Origin: an uncultured Oscillospiraceae bacterium
Lineage (GTDB): Bacteria > Bacillota > Clostridia > Oscillospirales > Acutalibacteraceae
Direction of reading: 5' to 3'
NCBI GenBank assembly: GCA_905193585.1
Contig: CAJJPG010000012.1
Span: 1-26,464, forward strand
DNA: 26,464 nt
In this document: positions 1 to 7,253 of the stretch, piece after piece
Position numbering within the stretch: the first letter of the stretch is position 1
How the letters are laid out: the number at the start of each line of letters is the position of its first letter
The notes under the pieces: model-generated
Database searches by the model: none
Told to the model about the DNA's origin: nothing
The model's input: the letters and a program-made list of their open reading frames with translations, nothing else
Translations under genes and position numbers: made by a program

Positions 1-167
1 AAGCCCGGGCCTATTTCGAGTACTCCCGTATTTTCATCACAGGCGGCGCGCGCCATGGCAGGGCAGACCTCCGGGTCTGTTAAAAAATTCTGCCCGAGCG
101 ATTTTTTAAAGGTAAAGCCGTTCTTTGCAAGCAGCGAACGGACGGTATTTATATCGGATAAATTCAT
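1..167 (-). CDS. rsmA: 16S rRNA adenine dimethyltransferase RsmA/KsgA (5' part only)
   Basis: Reading the minus strand from the ATG at 167 gives about 55 residues before the window edge cuts the gene. The frame contains SLGQNFL and, at the edge, VLEIGPG. These are the N-terminal signature and the S-adenosylmethionine-binding motif I of the KsgA/RsmA/Dim1 family, which dimethylates two adjacent adenines near the 3' end of 16S rRNA late in small-subunit assembly. A TAGGAG ribosome binding site lies seven bases before the ATG. The gene is divergent from the gene at 291, leaving about 120 bases between them that hold the promoter at 228-256. In many Firmicutes this gene sits next to metG-tatD-rnmV; here it is some 17 kb from metG-tatD. 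The family call is confident, but the rest of the protein is not visible. Confidence 0.9.
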   Translation of the reverse strand, partial: MNLSDINTVRSLLAKNGFTFKKSLGQNFLTDPEVCPAMARAACDENTGVLEIGPG

Positions 168-227
168 AACAAAACTCCTAACAAACCGATTATATCGCAG
201 AAAAATATTATTTGCAATAAATTTTTG

Positions 228-256
228 TTGAGAAACGGAAAGATATATTGTATAAT
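228..256 (+). promoter_or_regulatory. Sigma-70-type promoter for the gene at 291
   Basis: TTGAGA at 228-233 and a perfect TATAAT at 251-256 are separated by exactly 17 bases. Transcription would begin near 263, about 28 bases before the TTG start at 291. It probably also drives the SPFH gene at 1062. Confidence 0.75.
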
Positions 257-290
257 GATTTTATAAACTGAGTTTGTAGGTGAATTTTAA

Positions 291-1037
291 TTGGATAACA
301 GGTATTATGAAAAGTTAATTGAGGAAATGCAGCCCTTTCTTGACGAGCAGGGCTTTAAAGCGCAGGAAAACGGCAATTATAAAAACGATAAGCGCGAAAT
401 TAAAATAGCTTATGATGAAGATAGGCAGATGTACGTGCTTTCCGCTGCGGATATAGGCGAAGAGGGCGACGGCGAGCTAAAGGAAATTGACGCTTGGCTT
501 TTTGACGACAGCCAGAACGCAAAGGACGCGGCGTCGGTCGGGGTTGATTTTACCGCAACGCTCCGCAAAAATATGGGCATACGACTAAAGCGCACGGCTG
601 ACGGCAGCAATGTGGAATTACCGTCCTTTTCAAAGGGCGGCAGCGTTACGGTTACGGGTTTTGCCAAAAAGATGCTCGATTTCTTCCCCGCGCTTAAAGA
701 AGAATACAAAAACCACATAGCGGTAAACGGCAACTTTTTATACCTCAACTTTTTCGGCGAGTATTTGGTGCCTAATATTAAGCAGGTAATGGCGGCGGGC
801 AACAAAAAGCAGATCAAGAAACTTTACGATATTTTAGAGGATATGTATGTAAAGGGTGACCGCGATACCGTAAACGCCGTTGTGGCGGTGCTCGGCGCTG
901 CGGCGTACAATGATGAAAAGGTGACTGCCGCCATAAAAGAAATGCTTGATACGGATAAGCATTTCCTTTCATCCTTTGAAAGCTTTATGCCTATGCTTGC
1001 TAAAAACAAAAAGCTTGCGGCAGCGCTTATAAAATAA
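291..1037 (+). CDS. Conserved hypothetical protein (DUF7674-like)
   Basis: A 248-residue soluble protein without signal peptide or membrane segment. It starts with TTG, which fits the AGGTG ribosome binding site eight bases upstream and the promoter at 228-256. The N-terminal half is acidic and mixed in character. Residues about 125-165 carry a pattern of the type EEYKNHIAVNG...LNFFGEY, resembling the small DUF7674 family as I remember it; this is a weak recollection, not a search result. The C-terminal third is helical and Ala/Lys rich. Only 24 bases separate its stop from the SPFH gene downstream, so the two are probably co-transcribed. The function is unknown. Confidence 0.75.
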   Translation: MDNRYYEKLIEEMQPFLDEQGFKAQENGNYKNDKREIKIAYDEDRQMYVLSAADIGEEGDGELKEIDAWLFDDSQNAKDAASVGVDFTATLRKNMGIRLKRTADGSNVELPSFSKGGSVTVTGFAKKMLDFFPALKEEYKNHIAVNGNFLYLNFFGEYLVPNIKQVMAAGNKKQIKKLYDILEDMYVKGDRDTVNAVVAVLGAAAYNDEKVTAAIKEMLDTDKHFLSSFESFMPMLAKNKKLAAALIK

Positions 1038-1061
1038 AAAAATATATCAGGGGGTCATTTT

Positions 1062-2012
1062 ATGGAGTATGTAATTATAGGAATTATCGTGCTGGTGCTG
1101 ATACTTTTCTTTGCGAACGTAAGGGTAGTGCCGCAGGCAACCGAGTATGTAATTGAATTTTTGGGTAAATACAAAACTACCTGGGGCGCGGGTCTGCACG
1201 TTAAAGTGCCGTTTATAGAGACTATCGCCAAAAAGATAACCTTAAAGGAGCAGGTGTTGGATTCACCTCCGCAGCCGGTTATCACTAAGGATAACGTTAC
1301 AATGCAGATAGACACGGTGGTTTATTTCAGAATTTATGACGCAAAGCTGTATACCTACGGTGTTGTAAGCCCATTAAACGCTTTGCAGAACCTTACCGCC
1401 ACCACTCTGCGTAACCTTGTGGGCGAGCTGGAGCTTGACGGCACGCTTACTTCAAGAGATACAATAAACGCGAAAATGACCGCGATACTTGACGAGGCTA
1501 CCGACAAATGGGGTATGAAGGTAAACCGCGTTGAGCTTAAAAACATTATTCCGCCCGCCGAAATACAGAACGCCATGGAAAAGCAGATGAAAGCCGAACG
1601 CGAGCGCCGCGAAACGCTTTTGCAGGCGGAAGGTCACAAGGCGGCTGCCATTACCCGCGCCGAGGGCGATAAGCAGGCCATGATATTGGCGGCAGAGGGC
1701 GAGCGCGACGCGCGCATTGCAAGAGCCGAGGGTGAGGCAAAGGCTATTTACCTTAACAAAAAAGCCGAGGCGGACGGTATTCGCGCCATAAAAGAGGCTG
1801 CGGCAGACGCGGCTGTGCTTGAAATAAAGCGGCTTGAAACCCTTGCCGAGATTTCAAACGGCACGGCGGCTAAGCTGATAATTCCGACCGACGCGGTAAA
1901 TATGGTAACAAAAAATACGGTATTTACAGAAACCACAGGCATAGGCGATGTAACGCACGAAGCGCCGAAGCCCGTAGCGCCGCCTAAAAAGGACGAGTGC
2001 TGCGACGATTAA
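1062..2012 (+). CDS. SPFH/band 7 (stomatin-like, QmcA-type) membrane protein
   Basis: A 316-residue protein with one N-terminal membrane anchor (residues about 3-19, IIGIIVLVLILFFANV type). An SPFH/band 7 domain follows (about 20-185; VVPQATEYVIEFLGKY, and VELKNIIPP near 156). Then comes a charged coiled-coil rich in AEGE/AEGDKQA repeats (about 186-260), and a short tail ending in CCDD. This order is typical of stomatin/QmcA proteins, which oligomerise on the inner face of the membrane and organise microdomains or associated proteases. An NfeD partner is often adjacent in other genomes, but none is seen here. The start is supported by an AGGGGG ribosome binding site. No terminator is evident after it, so transcripts may run into rpsO. 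Confidence 0.9.
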   Translation: MEYVIIGIIVLVLILFFANVRVVPQATEYVIEFLGKYKTTWGAGLHVKVPFIETIAKKITLKEQVLDSPPQPVITKDNVTMQIDTVVYFRIYDAKLYTYGVVSPLNALQNLTATTLRNLVGELELDGTLTSRDTINAKMTAILDEATDKWGMKVNRVELKNIIPPAEIQNAMEKQMKAERERRETLLQAEGHKAAAITRAEGDKQAMILAAEGERDARIARAEGEAKAIYLNKKAEADGIRAIKEAAADAAVLEIKRLETLAEISNGTAAKLIIPTDAVNMVTKNTVFTETTGIGDVTHEAPKPVAPPKKDECCDD

Positions 2013-2034
2013 TTAAAGCCGCGAAAAAATATTC

Positions 2035-2063
2035 TTTACTTTTTAAATATTATATGATATAAT
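2035..2063 (+). promoter_or_regulatory. Promoter for rpsO (and possibly pnp)
   Basis: TTTACT at 2035-2040 and a perfect TATAAT at 2058-2063 are 17 bases apart. Transcription would start near 2070, giving a leader of about 94 bases before the rpsO ATG. Confidence 0.7.
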
Positions 2064-2069
2064 ATTCTC

Positions 2070-2163
2070 ACCGTCTACTGAGCTTTGGGCGTCCGCCCCT
2101 TTTCGGGGAGTCACTTTTGACCCTTTGCCCGGTTTACGGATATGTGTTAAAGGAGTGAAAAAA
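2070..2163 (+). promoter_or_regulatory. Structured rpsO leader, candidate S15 autoregulatory RNA
   Basis: Between the promoter and the rpsO start the RNA can fold as a three-way junction. GGGC (2087-2090) pairs with GCCC (2127-2130) and encloses two hairpins: CCCC/GGGG (2096-2099 with 2105-2108) and GTCA/TGAC (2110-2113 with 2118-2121). CCTTT at 2122-2126 is complementary to AAAGG at 2149-2153, which is part of the ribosome binding site. S15 is known to bind a three-way junction in 16S rRNA and to repress its own mRNA in several phyla through unrelated leaders. The pairing is read directly from the sequence; the regulatory role is inferred. GGGC can also pair locally with GCCC at 2095-2098. 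Confidence 0.5.
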
Positions 2164-2427
2164 ATGACCAAAGAATTAAAGCAGCAAATTATGCAGGAGT
2201 ATGCCGTTCATGAGGGCGATACAGGTTCTCCGGAGGTACAGATTGCTCTGCTTACCACCAGAATCAACGAGCTTAATGCTCACTTAAAGGTTCACCCGAA
2301 GGATCGCCATTCCTATCGCGGTCTTCTTAAAATGGTAGGTCACAGAAGAAACCTGTTGGCTTATTTGCAGAAGAACGATATTGAAAGATACCGCGCTATA
2401 ATCAAAAAGCTCGGCATCCGTAAGTAA
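2164..2427 (+). CDS. rpsO: 30S ribosomal protein S15
   Basis: An 87-residue protein beginning MTKELKQQIMQEYAVHEGDTGSPE, close to the usual S15 length of 88-89. The GDTGSPEVQIALLT segment and HSYRGLLKMVGHRRNLLAYL are classic S15 sequences. S15 is a primary binder of the central domain of 16S rRNA and helps form bridge B4 with the large subunit. I chose the ATG at 2164 over an in-frame upstream start at 2125, because AAAGGAG ends eight bases before it and the extra 13 residues are not part of the family. It is followed by a hairpin terminator and then pnp, a gene order widely conserved in bacteria. Confidence 0.97.
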   Translation: MTKELKQQIMQEYAVHEGDTGSPEVQIALLTTRINELNAHLKVHPKDRHSYRGLLKMVGHRRNLLAYLQKNDIERYRAIIKKLGIRK

Positions 2428-2438
2428 TGCGTACATTA

Positions 2439-2470
2439 AAGGCAGACCGATAAAAACTTCGGTCTGCCTT
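2439..2470 (+). terminator. Hairpin terminator or attenuator after rpsO
   Basis: The arms AAGGCAGACCGA (2439-2450) and TCGGTCTGCCTT (2459-2470) form a 12-bp perfect stem with an eight-base loop. The following T tract is poor (TTATTGT), so it may only partly end transcription. It could set the ratio of rpsO to pnp message or protect the rpsO 3' end. Confidence 0.65.
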
Positions 2471-2485
2471 ATTGTAAATATTTAA

Positions 2486-2564
2486 GGAGATTTTCGTGCT
2501 TTAGCGGTAAATCGGGCGGCTGAGCCTTATCGGACGTCGGATTTATTGCTAACCGGAAGTCTCC
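2486..2564 (+). promoter_or_regulatory. Structured 5' leader of pnp
   Basis: A 12-bp stem, including two G-U pairs, joins TTAGCGGTAAAT (2501-2512) to ATTTATTGCTAA (2541-2552). An outer five-base stem joins GGAGA (2486-2490) to TCTCC (2560-2564), and a small GGC-TGA-GCC hairpin lies inside. Eleven bases, AAGGAGATTTT, occur twice: at 2484-2494, overlapping the outer stem, and at 2576-2586, where they serve as the true ribosome binding site. pnp mRNA leaders are known in Enterobacteria to be duplexes processed by RNase III and degraded by PNPase. A similar role here is inference. Confidence 0.5.
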
Positions 2565-2592
2565 CGAAAAAAGAAAAGGAGATTTTAAAAGT

Positions 2593-4803
2593 ATGTTTGA
2601 AAACTACAAGGTTTACGAAACCACACTTGCAGGCAGACCCTTAAAACTTGAAACAGGCATGATGGCTCAGCTTGCAAACGCCGCGGTTATGGCAACCTAC
2701 GGCGAAACAAAGGTGCTTTGCACCGTTACGGCTTCCGCAAAGCCGCGCGAGGGGGTAGATTTCTTCCCGCTTTCGGTTGATTACGAGGAAAAAATGTACT
2801 CGGTGGGCAGATTGCCCGGCTCGTTCACAAGGCGCGAGGGCAGAGCCACCGAAAAGGCTATACTTGCCTCCCGCTGCATTGACAGACCTATTCGTCCGCT
2901 CTTCCCGAAGGATATGCGCAACGATTGCTCGGTAGTGGCAACCGTTATGTCGGTTGACCCCGATTGCTCACCCGAGGTTGCGGCGGCAATAGGCGTTTCC
3001 GCTGCTATTGCTATTTCGGATATTCCGTGGGCTGGCCCTATTTCCAGCGTAAATGTAGGCTTGGTTGACGGCGAAATAGTTATTAACCCCACCCTTGAGC
3101 AGCGTGCAAAATCCGACCTTAACCTTACCGTTTCTTCAACCGAAGACTTGGTTGCAATGATTGAGGCGGGCGCTAACGAAATTTCGGACGAGCTTATGTT
3201 CGACTGCATTATGGCAGGTCACGAAGCTAACAAAGAGGTTGTTAAGTTTATAAACGGCATTGTTGCCGAAATAGGCAAGCCGAAGTTTGAGTTTGAGTCT
3301 AACGACCCCGACCCCGAAATATTTAAGGAAATTGAAGATTTCTGCATTGAGGACGTAAAAAAAGCGCTTGATACCGACGATAAAACGGTACGCGACGCAG
3401 CTTTGCTGCCCATATACAACGCCGTTCACGAAAAGTTCGATGAAAAATTCGAGGGCTGCGAGGGCAAGATAGAAGAAATTATGTACCTTGTTCAAAAGCA
3501 CGTTGTAAGAGACTGGCTTAAAAACGAGAAAAAGCGTGTTGACGGCAGAGGTATTGACGAAATTCGCCCCTTAAACGCGCAGATCGACCTGCTCCCCCGC
3601 GTTCACGGCTCGGGTATGTTCACCCGCGGTCAGACCCAGGTGCTTTCGGTTGCCACATTAGCACCGATAAGCGAGGCTCAAAAGCTTGACGGGCTTGACG
3701 AGGAAATATCTAAAAGATATATTCACCACTATAATTTCCCCTCATACTCGGTAGGCGAAACAAAGCCGTCCCGTGGTCCGGGCAGACGTGAAATAGGTCA
3801 CGGTGCGCTTGCAGAAAAGGCGCTTGTTCCGGTTATTCCGAGCGTTGAAGAGTTCCCCTACGCTATACGCGTGGTGTCCGAAGTTCTTTCTTCCAACGGC
3901 TCTACCTCTCAAGGCTCAATTTGCGGCTCTACCCTGGCGCTTATGGCTGCCGGCGTTCCGATAAAGGCGCCTGTTGCGGGTATTTCCTGCGGACTTATCA
4001 CAGGCGATAAAGGCGTTTACGGCGACTTTATGACCATGGTTGATATTCAGGGTCTTGAAGATTTCTACGGCGATATGGACTTTAAGGTAGCGGGCACTCA
4101 CAAGGGTATAACCGCTATTCAGATGGACTTAAAGGTTCACGGTCTTACCCCCGAAATTATTAAAGAGGCTTTTGCAAAGACCCACAAGGCGCGCGACTAT
4201 ATACTTGACGAGGTAATGCTCAAGTGTATACCGGAACCCCGAGCCGAGCTTTCAAAGTATGCTCCGAAAATGCTTACAACTACTATAAGCCCCGATAAAA
4301 TAGGCGACGTTATAGGTAAGCAGGGCAAGGTTATTCAGTCCATTCAGGAACAGTGCGACTGCACCATTACCATTGAAGAGGACGGTCACGTTTACGTTTC
4401 GGGACTTGACGTTGAAAAGGCTAAGCAGGCAATTTCAATTGTTGAACTTATTGCAAATGACCCCGAGGTGGGCGCTATATACAGCGGCAAGGTAACCCGC
4501 CTTATGACCTTCGGCGCGTTTGTTGAAATAGCCCCCGGCAAAGAGGGACTTGTTCACATTTCAAAGCTTGATACCAAGCGTGTTGAAAAGGTTGAGGATG
4601 TTGTAGCCGTAGGCGACCAGGTAATAGTTAAGGTTACCGATATTGACGACCAAGGCAGAATAAACCTTTCCCGCAGAGACGCGCTTGTAGAAGTAAACGG
4701 CGCAACGGTTGACCCCGATGCGGACGACGTACCGCAGCCCCGCCCCGCCAGACGTGACGGCGGACACGGCAGAGACCGCCGCAATTTCAGAAACCGTGAC
4801 TGA
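2593..4803 (+). CDS. pnp: Polyribonucleotide nucleotidyltransferase (PNPase)
   Basis: A 736-residue protein of full PNPase length. It has two RNase PH domains (about 10-215 and 310-540) separated by an all-helical linker, then a KH domain with the IGKQGK loop (about 555-615) and an S1 domain (about 625-695). A basic Arg/Asp/Gly-rich tail ends in RNFRNRD. SNGSTSQGSICGSTLALMAAG carries the phosphate-binding and catalytic region of the second PH domain. The enzyme works as a homotrimer and degrades RNA from the 3' end using phosphate, usually as part of the RNA degradosome. The ATG has AAGGAG upstream. The gene follows rpsO, and the structured leader suggests autocontrol by processing. Confidence 0.97.
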   Translation: MFENYKVYETTLAGRPLKLETGMMAQLANAAVMATYGETKVLCTVTASAKPREGVDFFPLSVDYEEKMYSVGRLPGSFTRREGRATEKAILASRCIDRPIRPLFPKDMRNDCSVVATVMSVDPDCSPEVAAAIGVSAAIAISDIPWAGPISSVNVGLVDGEIVINPTLEQRAKSDLNLTVSSTEDLVAMIEAGANEISDELMFDCIMAGHEANKEVVKFINGIVAEIGKPKFEFESNDPDPEIFKEIEDFCIEDVKKALDTDDKTVRDAALLPIYNAVHEKFDEKFEGCEGKIEEIMYLVQKHVVRDWLKNEKKRVDGRGIDEIRPLNAQIDLLPRVHGSGMFTRGQTQVLSVATLAPISEAQKLDGLDEEISKRYIHHYNFPSYSVGETKPSRGPGRREIGHGALAEKALVPVIPSVEEFPYAIRVVSEVLSSNGSTSQGSICGSTLALMAAGVPIKAPVAGISCGLITGDKGVYGDFMTMVDIQGLEDFYGDMDFKVAGTHKGITAIQMDLKVHGLTPEIIKEAFAKTHKARDYILDEVMLKCIPEPRAELSKYAPKMLTTTISPDKIGDVIGKQGKVIQSIQEQCDCTITIEEDGHVYVSGLDVEKAKQAISIVELIANDPEVGAIYSGKVTRLMTFGAFVEIAPGKEGLVHISKLDTKRVEKVEDVVAVGDQVIVKVTDIDDQGRINLSRRDALVEVNGATVDPDADDVPQPRPARRDGGHGRDRRNFRNRD

Positions 4804-4828
4804 TAAACTTTAAAATACAAATATAAAT

Positions 4829-4871
4829 AGGCTCCTCTCTGTTTCGGCTTTGCCGAAACAGAGAGGAGCCT
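4829..4871. terminator. Perfect 20-bp bidirectional terminator between pnp and the GH2 remnant
   Basis: The 20-base arms at 4829-4848 and 4852-4871 are exact inverted copies with only TTT between them. T-rich sequence follows on the plus strand (TTTGATTTATTTAT) and A-rich sequence precedes it, so it can end both pnp and the convergent minus-strand gene ending at 4893. Confidence 0.9.
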
Positions 4872-4892
4872 TTGATTTATTTATCCGCCGCC

Positions 4893-5972
4893 TTATTCTT
4901 CAATGGCGGCTTTTTTGCTGTTTGCGGCAATTATTCTTGAATAATCCGCAAATTTCTTTTCACGGCTATAGGTATAAAGTCCGTTTACTTCCTGCTCTAC
5001 ATCATAAAGTTGGGTATAGCAAAAGCCCATAATATTCGGCGCGTCCGTCAGTGCGGAAACAAGCCCCTCATACCGCGTGAAAAATTCCTCCTCGGTCTCG
5101 GGCGCGTCGCCGTAGCCCCATGAATTCTCAGCAGAACCCTCGCGTTTTTCCTCGGGAATCCATTTAATTCCGCCGAATTCACTCAAAAAAAGCGGTAAAT
5201 CCGGGATATAAATCTGTTTATCCCCGAAATGCAGATCAAAACTGTCTTCCGCTCCGTTATGCCCGGAATACGATTTTTTAAAGCTCTCGGGATTCTGATC
5301 ATAATCATGCTGATCATAAATATCGGTTATTACATGGAGAAAGCCTGACGCATCTATAACAAGGCGCGTAGGGTCAAGGCGCTTTGTTTCTTCATAAACA
5401 GCCTTAACCATCCGGAACGCACTCTGATTCTCCTGTCCCCCTGTTTCGTTGAACGGACACCAACCGATTATTGCGGGGTGGTTAAAATCGCGTTCAACCG
5501 TTTCGCACCATTCGGGCAAAAAGTTTAAAAGAGAGCTTTCCATGTCAATATCAAGTCCCCAGTTCGCATGTTCACCCCAAACAAGGTAACCCGCTTTATC
5601 GCAATAATAAAGAAAACGCGGCTCAAACATTTTTTCGTGTAAACGCGCACCGTTAAAGCCCAGCTGCATAGATAATTCTATATCGCGCTTTAAAGCCGCG
5701 TCACTCGGCGCGGTGTAAATACCGTCGGGATAAAATCCCTGGTCAAGAACGGTGCGCTGAAACACGCTTTTACCGTTAACAAGCACCTTAAAGCCATCAA
5801 TGCGCACATCCCTCAGAACTGCGTAGCTGAATAAAACGTCGGTTCCGTTTTCTGTTTTATATGTGAATTTCAGGTCGTAAAGTCTGCCATTGCCCGGCTC
5901 CCACAAATGCTTTTCATCATCGGCTGCGGATGCTCCGGGCGCGCTTTGCGAAAGGCTGACCGACGCATACAC
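4893..5972 (-). pseudogene. Glycoside hydrolase family 2 (beta-galactosidase/glucuronidase-like), 5'-truncated remnant
   Basis: The 359-residue minus-strand frame holds the end of the GH2 immunoglobulin-like domain (HLWEPGNGRLYDL at about 22-34) and a complete TIM-barrel catalytic domain. The acid/base Glu166 lies in PFNETGG and the nucleophile Glu255 in LSEFGG; a DQHDYDQNP segment (about 210-218) is also present. Full GH2 enzymes are 550 residues or longer and begin with a sugar-binding jelly-roll domain, which is absent. The first possible start (GTG at 5972) has no ribosome binding site and lies inside the divergent AraC frame. I infer that a deletion removed the 5' half. The barrel itself shows no stop or frameshift, so the loss may be recent. 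The substrate cannot be named. Confidence 0.75.
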
Positions 5973-6447
5973 TATCGGCGGAACGGTACATTTTCCGAAA
6001 ACCGATATTGAATATCTTTTTGACGAACTCTTTGATTATCTTGAAACGCACGCTTTAGATGATGAAACAAATTATTTTGCCGCTGTTATATTTCTCCGGA
6101 TTGTGCAGCGCTTAGCCGACAGCACCGAGAAAAAGCATATCGGCATTGCCGCAAACATAAAGAACTTTATCGACGGAAATATCTACAGTAAAATAAATGC
6201 GGAGCTTGTAGCCGAAAGGTTCGGCTTTTCGGTTTCGCAGCTCGGCAGGCTTTTTAAAAAGGAATACGGGGTTACGGTTTATTCCTATATTCTCGGGCAA
6301 AAAATCGATATGGCGGACAGATTGCTGAAAAGCTCTTCCCTGTCCTTAAAAGAAATTGCTGATACTCTCGGTTTTACCGACGAGCACTATTTTAACAATA
6401 TTTTCAAGAAAAAACGCGGTATAACACCCGGTAAAGCCCGTAAATAA
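5890..6447 (+). pseudogene. AraC-family transcriptional regulator, 5'-truncated remnant
   Basis: The C-terminal about 95 residues (IKNFIDGNIYSKINAELVAE through YFNNIFKKKRGITPGKARK) form the two helix-turn-helix motifs of an AraC/XylS DNA-binding domain. The preceding segment TDAYTIGGTVHFPKTDIEYLF resembles the linker and end of the sensory half. The N-terminal cupin-type sensor domain of about 120 residues is missing. The nominal TTG start at 5890 is antisense to the GH2 coding region, with no ribosome binding site and an in-frame TAA at 5878-5880. True homology seems to start near 5940. AraC regulators commonly sit divergent from the glycosidase they control, so this and the GH2 remnant were probably a regulator-target pair cut by one deletion. 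Confidence 0.75.
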
Positions 6448-6476
6448 TTACATTTTAACATTTCTGACATTACGGC

Positions 6477-6505
6477 AAAAAAGCCTTCCCCGTCAGAGGA
6501 AGGCT
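6477..6505 (-). terminator. Terminator of the minus-strand lipoprotein operon
   Basis: On the minus strand AGCCTTCC (6505-6498) and GGAAGGCT (6489-6482) form an eight-base stem with an eight-base loop, followed by TTTTTT. It lies about 40 bases past the stop of the small membrane protein gene at 6548. Confidence 0.8.
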
Positions 6506-6547
6506 GAAGTATAGCGAAATATTCGATACGCCGGCTCGCTTTGATTT

Positions 6548-6748
6548 TTAATCGACAGGCGGTCGGCTTTGCACCGCGTAAACGAAAATAAGCGTAAGCC
6601 CAATGTATACCGTAAGTACAAACGCCGCTAAAATACATACTGCCATACAGATAATGCGCAGCTTTTTTCTTTGCTTTAAAAAGCGGAAGGAAAGCACAAT
6701 TCCCAAAACCGACAAAATCAAAAGGACTGCCGCAACCCAAAGTTCCAT
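6548..6748 (-). CDS. Small two-helix membrane protein, unknown function
   Basis: A 66-residue protein with two hydrophobic segments (about 3-22 and 31-57). A basic loop, LKQRKKLR, lies between them, which places the loop in the cytoplasm and both ends outside. The ATG is preceded by GAGGG about eight bases upstream. It starts 10 bases after the stop of the gene at 6759, is in the same orientation, and is the last gene before the terminator at 6477-6505. I do not recognise a family. A longer frame over the same bases (6387-6740) lacks these properties and I treat it as a shadow. Confidence 0.65.
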   Translation of the reverse strand: MELWVAAVLLILSVLGIVLSFRFLKQRKKLRIICMAVCILAAFVLTVYIGLTLIFVYAVQSRPPVD

Positions 6749-6758
6749 ATTTTAACCC

Positions 6759-7076
6759 TCACTTATCCGCCCCGAAAAGAGCGGTTTTTTTTTCGATAAT
6801 TTCGATAATGCGACCCATGTCCTGCAATGAATCAACAAAATATTTCCGTATTCCGTCAATATTACTGAAGTCAAAGTTTTGCGGAATACCCGCAAATACG
6901 TATTTTGTGCCGATGGCAAGACTTAATATACCGCCGCCGAGCGTTACACCGTACAGCTCGCCCCCTGTGGCGGTTTCAATATTCTTCATCATTTCACGGA
7001 ATGATTGAGTTACATATGAGGGTATATCGTACTCGTTTTCCGCCCGCAAGAAACACGCCGACAGCCACTCCCGCAA
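6759..7076 (-). CDS. Hypothetical protein, probable 3' part of a frameshifted gene
   Basis: This frame encodes a plausible soluble or peripheral domain of about 92 residues (from NEYDIPSYVTQSFREMM to ALFGADK), containing a Gly-rich hydrophobic patch, ELYGVTLGGGILSLAIG. Its first residues (MREWLSACFLRA) only read through the coding sequence of the overlapping frame at 6994-7248 and have no ribosome binding site. I therefore think the start shown is not real. Removing one base from the run of four T at 7036-7039 (plus strand) would join it to the upstream frame as one protein of about 162 residues with two membrane helices followed by this domain. No known family recognised. Confidence 0.5.
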   Translation of the reverse strand: MREWLSACFLRAENEYDIPSYVTQSFREMMKNIETATGGELYGVTLGGGILSLAIGTKYVFAGIPQNFDFSNIDGIRKYFVDSLQDMGRIIEIIEKKTALFGADK

Positions 7077-7248
7077 AAAGCAGTACGCCGCCTACCGTGA
7101 GATTACGCACCACAAATATTACTATAATACTCGCCAGCACCAAAAGAATTGTTAAAAGCGACCAAAGCGCCTCTATAAACTGATAATACCCGAGCTTTTC
7201 TGAAAGCTCCGCGTCGTTTAGCTTTTCGGGGGACTTTTTATTTTCCAT
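6994..7248 (-). CDS. Two-helix membrane protein, probable 5' part of a frameshifted gene
   Basis: From the ATG at 7248 the product begins MENKKSPEKLNDAELSEKLG. It has hydrophobic helices at about 29-46 and 51-66 and then a short tail (KRVRYTLICNSIIP) that looks like out-of-frame sequence. A TTG start at 7260 is possible but would overlap the end of the lipoprotein gene at 7254; the ATG lies six bases past that stop and fits tight operon packing. The last sensible residues are near 7040, exactly where the frame at 6759-7076 becomes sensible. It is either a pseudogene, a sequencing or assembly error in a short homopolymer, or two overlapping genes. I prefer a single broken gene. Confidence 0.55.
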   Translation of the reverse strand: MENKKSPEKLNDAELSEKLGYYQFIEALWSLLTILLVLASIIVIFVVRNLTVGGVLLFAGVAVGVFLAGGKRVRYTLICNSIIP

Positions 7249-7253
7249 TTTTC

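Noticed and set aside
2125..2163. Longer N-terminus for S15
   Set aside because: It adds 13 residues foreign to S15, and the AAAGGAG site points to the ATG at 2164.
2486..2564. Pnp leader as a tRNA gene
   Set aside because: No seven-base acceptor stem, no T-psi-C consensus and no anticodon loop; the stems fit a mRNA leader better.
3136..3501. Minus-strand 121-residue frame inside pnp
   Set aside because: Lies fully within the conserved PNPase coding sequence; it has no ribosome binding site and no recognisable family.
6387..6740. 117-residue minus-strand frame
   Set aside because: It overlaps the well-formed two-helix protein at 6548-6748, crosses its terminator and antisenses the AraC end.
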